DNA of 64,000 nt from Halanaerobacter jeridensis (GTDB lineage: Bacteria > Bacillota > Halanaerobiia > Halobacteroidales > Halobacteroidaceae), in assembly GCF_016908315.1 (NCBI RefSeq), contig NZ_JAFBDQ010000006.1, positions 62,001 through 126,000 of the forward strand, written 5' to 3'. The position numbers and the translations under genes are program-made. The stretch's first letter is position 1, and the number at the start of each line of letters is the position of its first letter. Below the pieces are notes generated by a model. That model ran no database searches. It saw nothing but the letters and a program-made list of their open reading frames with translations, and was not told the DNA's origin. Shown piece by piece: positions 9,389 through 16,654 of the stretch.

Positions 9389-9525
9389 ATAGCTAGAAGT
9401 AAGTAGCTAGGAGCTAGTAGTTAAAAACATAAAATCAAATTCAAAGCTGTGAACTGTTTTATGGTTTTGAATTTACTACTAGCTACTAGCTTTTATCTAC
9501 TAGCTAGTGGCACGATAGTGCCACT
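9389..9525. repeat. Long imperfect inverted repeat of AGCTAGTAG-type sequence
   Basis: The left arm (about 9390-9440) and right arm (about 9462-9507) are imperfect reverse complements of roughly 45-50 nt, made of degenerate AGCTAG / TAGTAG units and then a shared AAAATCAAATTCAAA-like inner part. A separate 8-bp hairpin (AGTGGCAC 9506-9513 / GTGCCACT 9518-9525) closes the block. It contains no gene. Its architecture matches the intergenic blocks at 23.9, 42.4 and 47.6 kb. Confidence 0.55.
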
Positions 9526-9543
9526 TTATATAGATTAATTGTA

Positions 9544-9571
9544 ACAAAAACCCCTTGTCCCACATATTATA
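9544..9571 (+). promoter_or_regulatory. Candidate sigma-K-type promoter
   Basis: AAC (9543-9545), 17 nt, then CATATTATA (9563-9571) fits the mother-cell sigma-K pattern mAC-N16/17-CATAnnnTA. It lies about 32 nt upstream of the SD-repeat gene start. The same -10 nonamer with the same 17-nt spacing recurs at 11006-11033. Confidence 0.45.
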
Positions 9572-9602
9572 TAGCAAACCAAAAAAAGAAAGGGGAATAT
9601 TA

Positions 9603-10280
9603 ATGTCAAATACTATTGATGATCTTGATATTGATGTATTATCATCTGCAATAGCGGGAGCTTTAGCAGAAGCATTAGCAGATTCAGAAAGTGATTCTGG
9701 CTCTGATGCGAATGCAGATGTAGAAACAGATGTAGATGTAGATAGTGATTCTGATTCAAATTCAGATAGTGATTCAGAAAGCAATTCAGATTCTGATTCC
9801 GATTCTGATAGTGGTTCTGATTCAGACTCAGATAGTGACGCTAATGCAGATGCAGATACAGAATCTAACAGTGATTCTGACTCAGATAGTGACGCTAACG
9901 CAGATGCAGATACAGAGTCTAATAGTGACTCTGATTCAGATAGTGACGCCAATGCAGATGCAGATACAGAGTCTAACAGTGATTCAGACTCAGATAGTGA
10001 TGCCAATGCAGATGCAGATACAGAGTCTAATAGTGATTCCAACTCAGATAGTGATGCTAACGCCGATGCAGACGGTGAAGCCAATGCTGATTCCATGTCT
10101 AAGGCAGTAGCTGAAGTAGATGCGCCACCGCGCTGTGATCAAACTGCGCAAATTGCGCAAGATAATAAGCAACCGCAGGCTTGTGTAACTAGTGAAGATT
10201 GCGTTACAATTAATCAAACTAGTAATACGGAAATAGAGGTAGAAAATGAAAGAGAAGATGACGATGACTGTTGCCAATGA
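9603..10280 (+). CDS. Acidic Ser-Asp repeat protein, probable spore-surface component
   Basis: 225 residues from the ATG at 9603, chosen because GAAAGGGG lies 8-10 nt upstream; an in-frame ATG at 9555 lacks a ribosome site. Residues 1-25 form a short hydrophobic helix region ([16 protein letters not shown]) without a signal peptide. Residues about 26-160 are SD / AD repeats, including four full copies of an 18-residue unit ([18 protein letters not shown]). The C-terminal 60 residues are unique and end in DDDDCCQ with four further cysteines before it. The composition recalls SD-repeat and phosphophoryn-like polymers that bind Ca2+; that is analogy only. The position in the SPOCS locus and the sigma-K-like promoter suggest deposition on the spore by the mother cell. 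Confidence 0.65.
   Translation: MSNTIDDLDIDVLSSAIAGALAEALADSESDSGSDANADVETDVDVDSDSDSNSDSDSESNSDSDSDSDSGSDSDSDSDANADADTESNSDSDSDSDANADADTESNSDSDSDSDANADADTESNSDSDSDSDANADADTESNSDSNSDSDANADADGEANADSMSKAVAEVDAPPRCDQTAQIAQDNKQPQACVTSEDCVTINQTSNTEIEVENEREDDDDCCQ
9834..10073 (+). repeat. 54-bp tandem repeat inside the SD-repeat gene
   Basis: Copies start at 9834, 9888, 9942 and 9996, each exactly 54 bp, with a partial fifth copy from 10050. Differences between copies are almost all at third codon positions, which suggests selection on the protein repeat. Confidence 0.85.
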
Positions 10281-10312
10281 ATTCGAACTGCAATTACTAT
10301 AAGTGATAAATA

Positions 10313-10350
10313 AAAAGATTCGGTCTAGTGTTCTAGGCCGAATCTTTTAT
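10313..10350 (+). terminator. Rho-independent terminator after the SD-repeat gene
   Basis: AAAAGATTCGGTCTAG pairs with CTAGGCCGAATCTTTT (one G-U pair) around a TGTT loop; the T-run is part of the right arm. Confidence 0.85.
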
Positions 10351-10394
10351 AAATTAGTATCAGTATATTAGGTTAAAGGAGGATTAGATTATAA

Positions 10395-10727
10395 ATGAGA
10401 AAAAACAAAGTAGGTTTAAAAGAGCTTGATTGTTATGTTAGTGGAGATATTAAACAGACGCAAAATTGTGATATAGATGTGCAACAGCCGAATAATAATG
10501 TAGTAGCTTCCCAGGATGTTAATACTCATCAAAATGATAGGAAAAATGAAAATTCTAAAACAGATGAAATAGATAACATAAATAATCAGAAATCTGAAGA
10601 GCAAATAATACAACAGGCTAATTCGCAGCAAAGTACTGAGCAGCCAGAAAATAATGTGTGGGAAGTAACTGGTGCAACAATTAATCAGAATAATAATTTA
10701 GATAAAACTTGTAAAAGAAAGGAGTGA
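10395..10727 (+). CDS. Asn/Gln-rich small protein of the spore locus
   Basis: 110 residues, rich in Asn, Gln, Glu and Ser across positions 20-95, so probably disordered. Two cysteines lie in the first 30 residues (LDCYV, QNCDI) and one is near the end (KTCKRKE). There is no membrane segment or signal peptide. AAAGGAGG 11-13 nt before the ATG supports the start. The stop codon lies just before the start of the next small gene (10733), so the two are probably co-transcribed. I recognise no family. Context suggests a structural or cross-linkable spore-surface component. Confidence 0.5.
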   Translation: MRKNKVGLKELDCYVSGDIKQTQNCDIDVQQPNNNVVASQDVNTHQNDRKNENSKTDEIDNINNQKSEEQIIQQANSQQSTEQPENNVWEVTGATINQNNNLDKTCKRKE

Positions 10728-10732
10728 AGATA

Positions 10733-11011
10733 ATGAAAGAAGATTGTGATAAGCAGGGTTTGATTAAAGATATTACCCAAAATAATGATGCTGGTGTTTC
10801 AATTCAACAAAAAAATATTATTATTATTTGTAGTGATATTTTTAATGAAACTAATTTAGAGTCAGAGCAATTAGAAGATATATTAGGAGAAAAGTTTAAA
10901 TTAGAGATTAATGAGCGCGGAGAGGTTAGATTAAATAATAAAGCAATGCAAATAAAAAAATTGGAGAATGGTTTAAATGCTTTGGTGTTAGAAGAAGAGG
11001 TTGTCACATAA
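10733..11011 (+). CDS. Small hypothetical protein of the spore locus
   Basis: 92 residues from the ATG at 10733, preferred over the GTG at 10724 because AAAGGAG ends 9 nt before the ATG. It contains two early cysteines (EDCD, IIICSD) and a compact beta-rich part (about 25-85) with a hydrophobic strand IIIICSD and the acidic pair EQLEDILGEKFKLEI. No membrane segment is present. It follows 10395-10727 after 5 nt, which suggests one transcript. The function is unknown. A candidate sigma-K-type promoter overlaps its stop codon and serves the next gene. Confidence 0.5.
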   Translation: MKEDCDKQGLIKDITQNNDAGVSIQQKNIIIICSDIFNETNLESEQLEDILGEKFKLEINERGEVRLNNKAMQIKKLENGLNALVLEEEVVT

Positions 11012-11033
11012 TACTGGTTGAGCTCATATTATA
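11006..11033 (+). promoter_or_regulatory. Candidate sigma-K-type promoter
   Basis: CAC (11005-11007), 17 nt, then CATATTATA (11025-11033) repeats the pattern seen at 9543-9571, with the same nonamer and spacing. It lies about 31 nt upstream of the 67-residue Cys-rich gene. Confidence 0.45.
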
Positions 11034-11064
11034 TTGTAAAGCAAATGAAAGGAGAGATTATGCC

Positions 11065-11268
11065 ATGTCTGATTGTGGAGGAGGTCCAGGAAGAACTACT
11101 ACTAGTGTAGCTCAATTATTATGTGTAGAGTTTGATGTAGAGTATCAAGTTAATGTTAAAAATCCTAAAAATATTAATGTAGTGCCAGTAAAATGTTTAG
11201 GTAAAGTAGTTTGTGATGAAGGAGATGAATGCCCTGATTGTCCTGATTTAGAGAATGAGGAAGAATGA
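11065..11268 (+). CDS. Small cysteine-rich protein of the spore locus
   Basis: 67 residues with six cysteines (DCGG, LLCVE, VKCLG, VVCDE, DECPDCP). The N-terminus is Gly-rich (CGGGPGRTTTS), the middle is beta-rich, and the tail is acidic. No CxxC iron-sulfur spacing is complete except DECPDC. GAAAGGAGAG about 9-15 nt before the ATG supports the start. It lies between a sigma-K-like promoter and a 17-bp hairpin. Small Cys-rich proteins are common in disulfide-linked spore coats, so that role is likely but not proven. Confidence 0.5.
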   Translation: MSDCGGGPGRTTTSVAQLLCVEFDVEYQVNVKNPKNINVVPVKCLGKVVCDEGDECPDCPDLENEEE

Positions 11269-11276
11269 TCAGAAGG

Positions 11277-11351
11277 ATGCTAAATTGAATTAATAATAAT
11301 AATAGTGCTTTTTCAATATCAAGATTGGGAAAGCACTATTGAAGTTAGCAT
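11277..11351. repeat. Nested inverted repeat (17-bp hairpin within an outer 7-bp stem)
   Basis: The inner arms 11301-11317 and 11324-11340 pair over 17 bp with a 6-nt loop; the outer arms ATGCTAA (11277-11283) and TTAGCAT (11345-11351) enclose it. No T-run follows, so it looks more like a small mobile or regulatory palindrome than a plain terminator. Confidence 0.5.
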
Positions 11352-11379
11352 ATAACTATAAAAAAAGGAGAGATGAATT

Positions 11380-11979
11380 ATGGATGAAAATTCTGAAGTT
11401 ATAACAGTAAGATATAAAAGTTATTTTAAAGTTAATAATGATCAAGCAGAAGAAATCAATCCTGATGATATTGAAGTAGATATCAATACTAATAATTCAA
11501 ATAGCGAACAAAAAAATCAAAGTAAAAAACAACCTAACTTTTTGGCTTTGACAGTGTTATGGGCTTGTTTCACGTCTTGTCAGCAGGGGATATTATTTTT
11601 AGACAAACCGCTACCTTGGGCCGAAATTGATTTAAATCCAGAAAATATTGAGTCTGAAAAAAGTAATTTTAACTATGAAGAGTGGTTGGCGTTTTTAAAT
11701 AATATTGTTGATAAAAATTGGACTGATTGGATTAGTGAACCACAAGAAATTAAGCAGAGAGCATTAACGGCTTATAGTCAATTGAGTTGTGATTATTCTG
11801 ACTCTGAAGCAGAAACTGATATTAAAGAAAAAAAAGAAGCCCAAAAATTAAAAGAAAAAATAAAAAACAATATTCAAGCAAGGCTAGAAGAATTAGAAAC
11901 AAAAGAACATATTGAATTAAAGCAAGATGAAATTTTAGAAAAGGTAAAAGAAAAAGTGATTGCTACCCTCCACTCATAA
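11380..11979 (+). CDS. Hypothetical protein of the spore locus with a Trp-rich centre and coiled-coil tail
   Basis: 199 residues. The N-terminal 50 residues are polar and acidic. Residues about 52-70 are hydrophobic with two cysteines (LWACFTSCQQG), followed by a Trp-rich region (LPWAEIDL, YEEWLAFLNN, NWTDWIS). Residues about 140-195 form a charged coiled coil. The hydrophobic stretch is too short and polar to be a clear membrane segment. AAAAAAGGAGAG precedes the ATG by 7 nt. I do not recognise a family; position and cysteines suggest a coat or spore-associated protein. Confidence 0.5.
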   Translation: MDENSEVITVRYKSYFKVNNDQAEEINPDDIEVDINTNNSNSEQKNQSKKQPNFLALTVLWACFTSCQQGILFLDKPLPWAEIDLNPENIESEKSNFNYEEWLAFLNNIVDKNWTDWISEPQEIKQRALTAYSQLSCDYSDSEAETDIKEKKEAQKLKEKIKNNIQARLEELETKEHIELKQDEILEKVKEKVIATLHS

Positions 11980-12062
11980 ATTATATTGTAATAATTTAAT
12001 TGTGCTTAGATTAAGTTTTATATAAAAGGTTTTTTTATAATTTATACAAAGGAGGGAAAAAA

Positions 12063-12314
12063 TTGGGTCACTGTGATAAAGTAACTTTTACTGAACAGTT
12101 AAAGGCACAAATTGGGGAGTTTATAGTTATATATATTAAGTCGGGGGCAGATTGCTGTAAACATCAAGGAGTTCTCTGTAATATTGAAGAAGATTTTTTA
12201 GTTTTAATTGGAGATGGGATCAAAACTGAAATACCATTACAAGCAATTGTTGCAGTCAAAAAGAAAATTTCGGGTGGTAAAAACAATAAGGATGATTGCT
12301 ATGACGGATGTTGA
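12063..12314 (+). CDS. Three-Cys small-barrel-like protein (stand-alone domain)
   Basis: 83 residues, initiated by TTG with AAGGAGGG 6-7 nt upstream. It is the minimal form of the module also seen in 8537-9364 and 12301-12900: GEFIVIYIKSGADCC, GVLCNIEEDFLVLI and IPLQAIVAVKK. The conserved CC pair plus one later Cys could bind metal or form disulfides. The tail is GKNNKDDCYDGC. The strand pattern is like Sm/KOW folds and the DUF2642-type spore-coat proteins. Its 3' end overlaps the start of the next family member by 14 nt, so they are translationally coupled paralogues. Confidence 0.6.
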   Translation: MGHCDKVTFTEQLKAQIGEFIVIYIKSGADCCKHQGVLCNIEEDFLVLIGDGIKTEIPLQAIVAVKKKISGGKNNKDDCYDGC

Positions 12315-12900
12315 GGGCAAGTTTAATTTTAGTTTGACTAATGAAGAAATAGATTTTTTATTAGGAATATTAAATAATAAGGAGCAAGAAGAAGTAGCAG
12401 ATTTAGAAAAAGAGTTAAGGAATTTCTTAAAAGAACAGTTACAAAAAATTAAGAATAATAGAATAAGTAAGGATAAAAAAGATGACCCAGTAAGAGAAAA
12501 AAACCAATTGATGTTACAATCATCAACAGACAAAACAACTGCAACTACTCTAATAAAGAAATCTTTAGAAAAGAAAATAGGGAAAAGAATAATTTTAAAT
12601 CTGAATACTGCTGAAGATTGTTGTACTATAACAGGAATCATTTGCAAAATTGAGCAAGATTTCGTTATTGTTTTAGAACAAGATTATAAAATATATGTCA
12701 AATTAGATACAATAGTAGCTGTTCAAAATAAAATTGGAAACTATAATAAAGCAAAATGTAATAATTATGAAGATAAAAACAACAAGTTAAAAAATGCCCA
12801 CCAAGAACATGATTTTACTCAAAACAATAATCCAATTGATTTTAATAATGAAGTAGAGTGTAAAAAGTTTGAAAAAAATTATGTTAATCTAATTGAATAA
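12301..12900 (+). CDS. Two-part protein: helical N-terminus plus three-Cys small-barrel-like domain
   Basis: 199 residues. The start at ATG 12301 is chosen because AAGGA (12288-12292) lies 8 nt upstream and because the upstream in-frame stretch merely reads the conserved domain of the previous gene in another frame. Residues about 1-60 are helical and charged (FSLTNEEIDFLLGILN). Residues about 80-145 repeat the shared module (RIILNLNTAEDCC, GIICKIEQDFVIVL, VKLDTIVAV). The C-terminal 50 residues are Asn/Lys-rich and probably disordered. The function is unknown; it probably pairs with the adjacent paralogue in a spore structure. Confidence 0.58.
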   Translation: MTDVEGKFNFSLTNEEIDFLLGILNNKEQEEVADLEKELRNFLKEQLQKIKNNRISKDKKDDPVREKNQLMLQSSTDKTTATTLIKKSLEKKIGKRIILNLNTAEDCCTITGIICKIEQDFVIVLEQDYKIYVKLDTIVAVQNKIGNYNKAKCNNYEDKNNKLKNAHQEHDFTQNNNPIDFNNEVECKKFEKNYVNLIE

Positions 12901-12911
12901 TAGTAAAGCCC

Positions 12912-12946
12912 AAGGAGAGATATATTCTCTCCTTTATTTATTTTTT
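12912..12946 (+). terminator. Rho-independent terminator
   Basis: AAGGAGAGA pairs with TCTCTCCTT around a 5-nt loop, followed by TATTTATTTTTT. It closes the first half of the spore locus. Confidence 0.82.
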
Positions 12947-12973
12947 GGATGGAATATTTTGCAGATTAATTCT

Positions 12974-13417
12974 TTAAGGAATTGCATAGAGACAAAGTAG
13001 AATACATTGGTAGAATTTTTCTTTTGTTTGTAGTTGAACTACAATTTCTTCAGTTTTGATTTTTATTTTTTTACTTTTAACTTTATTTTTTACTTTTATG
13101 AAAGTGCAAATGGGAAAGGTGAAATTAATACAGTGGACTGTTTGAGATTCATTATCTGCTACATAAAAGACACGTTCAGTTATTGTGCCTTTAATTATTA
13201 ACTTTGGCCCATGAGGAGTAGATATTTTTTTATAGGAAGTAATAGTTGGTTTTAAAACAATTTTAGATAATTGTTGAATTGGTGGTTTTGTATTGGGTTT
13301 TTTAATAGATTGTTCGTTAATTATTTCTTTATAGATAGTATTATCAGGGAGCTCATTAATCACATCTTCAATTGTAACTAATTGGTATAAATTATTGTTT
13401 TGTAATGATGCACCCAT
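12974..13417 (-). CDS. SPOCS/DUF3794-domain protein (divergent)
   Basis: 147 residues. Residues about 50-145 carry a degenerate SPOCS domain: the conserved central strand set reads KLIIKGTITERVFYVADNES, followed by QTVHCINFTFPICTFI, which aligns with 'GKLRQKVVYVA...VHSAEFNIPFSTFI' of its neighbours. The usual 'EIPEQKPDIEQIL' entry motif is replaced by NTKPPIQQLSKIV. SPOCS domains are known from SipL, the spore morphogenesis partner of SpoIVA. It is the only member on the minus strand, divergent from 13551. AAAGGAGG lies 8 nt before the ATG. Confidence 0.7.
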   Translation of the reverse strand: MGASLQNNNLYQLVTIEDVINELPDNTIYKEIINEQSIKKPNTKPPIQQLSKIVLKPTITSYKKISTPHGPKLIIKGTITERVFYVADNESQTVHCINFTFPICTFIKVKNKVKSKKIKIKTEEIVVQLQTKEKFYQCILLCLYAIP

Positions 13418-13550
13418 TTTTTTACCTCCTTTATAGATTTAATCAGTATATATATATTCTTTAACAGACTTTTTTATAGCTAATTTCATAACACAATTAT
13501 TCTTTATGTGGAATATATTGTAATAAGGAATAGAAAGGAGGTTTTATTAG

Positions 13551-16500
13551 ATGGCAATAATTGGAGGTATTGATTTAGGAGAATTGGTTAATTATTTATT
13601 TTTCTTTGCAGATGCTAATCAAGATGCTAATTGGCAGGGAGCTAGTAAAGGATTTGTTGGTGATGTAGCAGTTGATGGTCTCCAAGCTGATGAACGTACT
13701 GCAGGTACTGTTCCTTATGCAGGAATAATCTCTACTAATGATACTACTTTAGATGCTTGGCAAGATATAATTGATGATAATCCTCTTCAATCTGCTAGTG
13801 CATTGAATGAACTAGCACTTATTAGCAATTTAGAAGCTGATTTAATAAGTGCCTTTCTACAAATTAATGCTCTTGCTGCTACACCTGGCTTTGAAAATCG
13901 TTCATCTGGTTCTCTTGATGGATTAGATACTACCGGAGGCGGAGCAAATGTTACGGTTATTAACGTTACATCAGGTTTTACTGTTTCTAGTCCGATAACT
14001 ATAACAGGAGATGCTAGTGATGTTTTTATTCTTCGTTGGGATACTGATGCAGACCCAACGAATGGTTATCAGGGACAGGTGAAATTTCAAAGTGGTGGCG
14101 CAATTATTCCTGCTGGAGGATTAGAACCAGGTAATTTTATTCATGTAGCTGGCGATATTAATTCTTCAGGAGGAGGGAGTACTCCAGCTCCGCCATATCC
14201 GCAAGGACCACGTTTTGATGATGGACAGGGTGCTTTGATTAATGGTGGTAGTGATTTTAGCGGTGGTGGTTTTTTTACAGGTTACTGGTTGACAACAGGA
14301 GAACCTGATACTCCTTTTCCTCCAGAAACTGATCTTATTCAAGGAGAAACTCAATCTCTTAGTAATGGTATCTTTGTTGGTGGATGGTATACGATAACTA
14401 CTGCTTTTAGTATGACTTCGGGGACCAGTGGGGTTTATGTTTCTCCCAACCCAGCTACTATTGTAGGAACTCCACCAGTGGTAGATAAGACTCCGTCAAG
14501 TGGAACAATAGTTAATGAAATAACTCAAATAAATGTAACAGCTTCAGATGCTGAATGTTTAGATCGCGTGGAATTATATATAAATGAGGTATTGGTGCAG
14601 ACGGTAGTTGATAATGGACCAGGAGACCTGGACCCTGATCCCAATGAAATTAATTTTGTTTTTAACTGGGATACAACTGCTGAAACTGATGGACTTAATT
14701 TAGTCTTAGCCCGAGCAATAGATTGTGATGATAATCAGAGCAATGATTTAAATCAATATATAGTAGATAATACGCCGCCGATAGTAGATAAGACACCGCC
14801 TAGTGGTTCATTTGTAACGGGAATAACTCCAATAGAAGTAACAGCATCAGATGCTGAATGTTTAGATCGAGTAGAGTTATATATAGATGGAAATTTAGTA
14901 GAGACAGTAGAGGATAATGGACCAGGAGATAATGATCCAGCCCCTAATGAAATAAACTTTACTTTTGATTGGGATACAACAGTGGAAACAGATGGAGATC
15001 ATATAGTAATTGCCCGTGCTATAGATTGTACTGGGAACCAAACAGATGATAGAAATGAGTATATAGTTGATAATACGCCGCCGATAGTCGATAAGACGCC
15101 GCCTGCAGGATCAATTGTCAGCGGGCTAACCCCGATAGAAGTAACAGCTTCTGATGATATTTGTTTAGATCGAGTGGAGCTATTAATTGATGGAAGTATA
15201 GTAGAAACAGTTGAGGATAATGGTCCCGGAGATGATGATCCAGATCTAAATCAAATTAATTTTACTTTTAACTGGGATACTACAGCAGAAACGGAAGGCG
15301 ACCACACAGTGATAGCAAGAGCAATTGACTGTGTAAGGCAAGAAACAGAAGATGAAAATATTTATACAGTAGATAATACCCCGCCAGTAGTTGATATTGT
15401 AGATCCGCCTGATGGTTCATTAGTGAGCGGAATTACAGAAATAGATGTGACTGGTTCTGACAATGAATGTTTAGATCGAGTGGAATTGTATATTGATGGG
15501 AACTTAGTATTTACGCAGTCGGTAGCACCAGGGACTAATACAGCCTTTACTTTTGATTGGGATACTATAGTAATAGCAGATGGTTTGTATAATATCAGAG
15601 CAGTAGCTATTGATTGTGCTGGTAATGAAGCAGTTGATCAAATTCAGTTAATAGTAGATAATACGCCGCCTGATGTGGATAAAACGCCGCCTAGTGGTTC
15701 ATTAGTAACTGGGATAACCCCAATAGAAGTAACTGCTTCAGATAATATTTGTCTAGATCGAGTAGAATTATATATAGATGGGGATTTAGTAGAGACAGTA
15801 GCAGATAATGGCCCAGGAGATAATGATCCAGATCCTAATGAGATCAAATTTATTTTTGACTGGGATACGACTGCTGTAGCAGATGGGGAACATGTAATCA
15901 TTGCAAGAGCAATAGATTGTGTGGGCAATCAAACTGATGATCAAAATATTTATAGAGTAGATAATACACCACCAGTAGTAGATATTATAGATCCACCGGA
16001 TGGCTCTACAGTAGAAGGGGTAACTCCAATTGAGGTAACTGGATCAGATAATGAATGTTTAGACCGAGTAGAGTTATATATTGATGGTGAGTTAGTAGCT
16101 ACGGAATCAGTAGCCCCGGGAATGGAAACCACTTTTTTCTTTGATTGGGACACTACTCAATATTTAGAAGGCCCCCATGAAGTAACAGCAATAGCTATTG
16201 ATTGTGTTGGCAATACTGCTGATACAACTAACATTTATATTGTAGATAATATTCCTGATAACTTTGTAGAAGAGTTAGTAGATGGTAATTTAACTTTACC
16301 AGAACAGAAACCAGATATTGAACAGATAATAGATTTTAATGTAGCAATAAAAATTGATGAATTGTTTACTATTGATGCTATTCAAGAAACTAAAATTAAG
16401 GTGAAGGGTAGAATAAAGATTACTATTTCTTATGTGGCAGATGTAGAAGATAATAGTCAACCAGTTAATTCTGCTCATTTTACAATCCCTTTTAAAAGCT

Positions 16501-16637
16501 TAATTACTGGTTTGCCAGTAGATGCTTGTGTTTCATTAGATCCAGTAGTTATTTTAGAACATGTGCAGCATCATTTGATAGATTCTCGAACAATTAAAAA
16601 AGCTATTGTCTTCTTGATTGGTGTTAGAGAATCATAA
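13551..16637 (+). CDS. Large mosaic protein: unique N-domain, six Ig-like repeats, C-terminal SPOCS domain
   Basis: 1028 residues. Residues 1-300 form a Gly/Asn/Ser-rich beta domain (DVFILRWDTDADPTNGYQG; IHVAGDINSSGGG) that faintly recalls ice-binding-like DUF3494 folds; this is weak. Residues 310-903 are six Ig-like repeats of 95 or 101 residues, each with CLDRVEL, FDWDT or FNWDT, and AIDC, so each has two cysteines placed for an intradomain disulfide. Residues about 905-1028 are a SPOCS domain (LPEQKPDIEQIIDF, TISYVADVED, SAHFTIPFKSLI). There is no signal peptide, so it is presumably assembled from the mother-cell cytoplasm onto the forespore. AGAAAGGAGG supports the start. It is followed after 17 nt by another SPOCS gene. 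Confidence 0.75.
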   Translation: MAIIGGIDLGELVNYLFFFADANQDANWQGASKGFVGDVAVDGLQADERTAGTVPYAGIISTNDTTLDAWQDIIDDNPLQSASALNELALISNLEADLISAFLQINALAATPGFENRSSGSLDGLDTTGGGANVTVINVTSGFTVSSPITITGDASDVFILRWDTDADPTNGYQGQVKFQSGGAIIPAGGLEPGNFIHVAGDINSSGGGSTPAPPYPQGPRFDDGQGALINGGSDFSGGGFFTGYWLTTGEPDTPFPPETDLIQGETQSLSNGIFVGGWYTITTAFSMTSGTSGVYVSPNPATIVGTPPVVDKTPSSGTIVNEITQINVTASDAECLDRVELYINEVLVQTVVDNGPGDLDPDPNEINFVFNWDTTAETDGLNLVLARAIDCDDNQSNDLNQYIVDNTPPIVDKTPPSGSFVTGITPIEVTASDAECLDRVELYIDGNLVETVEDNGPGDNDPAPNEINFTFDWDTTVETDGDHIVIARAIDCTGNQTDDRNEYIVDNTPPIVDKTPPAGSIVSGLTPIEVTASDDICLDRVELLIDGSIVETVEDNGPGDDDPDLNQINFTFNWDTTAETEGDHTVIARAIDCVRQETEDENIYTVDNTPPVVDIVDPPDGSLVSGITEIDVTGSDNECLDRVELYIDGNLVFTQSVAPGTNTAFTFDWDTIVIADGLYNIRAVAIDCAGNEAVDQIQLIVDNTPPDVDKTPPSGSLVTGITPIEVTASDNICLDRVELYIDGDLVETVADNGPGDNDPDPNEIKFIFDWDTTAVADGEHVIIARAIDCVGNQTDDQNIYRVDNTPPVVDIIDPPDGSTVEGVTPIEVTGSDNECLDRVELYIDGELVATESVAPGMETTFFFDWDTTQYLEGPHEVTAIAIDCVGNTADTTNIYIVDNIPDNFVEELVDGNLTLPEQKPDIEQIIDFNVAIKIDELFTIDAIQETKIKVKGRIKITISYVADVEDNSQPVNSAHFTIPFKSLITGLPVDACVSLDPVVILEHVQHHLIDSRTIKKAIVFLIGVRES
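14478..16259 (+). repeat. Six in-frame Ig-like coding repeats
   Basis: Repeat starts are at 14478, 14781, 15084, 15387, 15672 and 15975. Spacing is 303, 303, 303, 285 and 303 bp; repeats 4 and 6 are the short (95-residue) form that lacks the DNGPGDxDPxPNE insert. Units 2, 3 and 5 are close at the DNA level, which suggests recent duplication. Confidence 0.85.
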
Positions 16638-16654
16638 TAGAAAGGGGTGAAATT

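Noticed and set aside
9389-9525. CRISPR-like array
   Set aside because: The short words are degenerate and form inverted, not direct, repeats with no uniform spacers; no cas gene is near.
9500-10096. 198-residue minus-strand reading frame rich in Ser/Ala/Leu
   Set aside because: It is the antisense shadow of the SD-repeat gene; its repetitiveness comes only from the 54-bp repeats, and it has no ribosome site.
9745-10110. 121-residue plus-strand frame rich in Ile/Gln/Met overlapping the SD-repeat gene
   Set aside because: It is an out-of-frame reading of the same repeats, without a ribosome site.
12208-12300. N-terminal extension of the 12301 gene from an upstream ATG
   Set aside because: It overlaps the conserved domain of 12063-12314 in another frame; the ATG at 12301 has a well-placed AAGGA, so the extension is not real.
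12237-12647. 136-residue minus-strand frame
   Set aside because: It is antisense to two genes of a conserved family and has hydrophobic composition typical of AT-rich antisense.
15644-16153. Two minus-strand frames with similar sequences inside the Ig-repeat gene
   Set aside because: They are similar to each other only because they are antisense to the Ig repeats.
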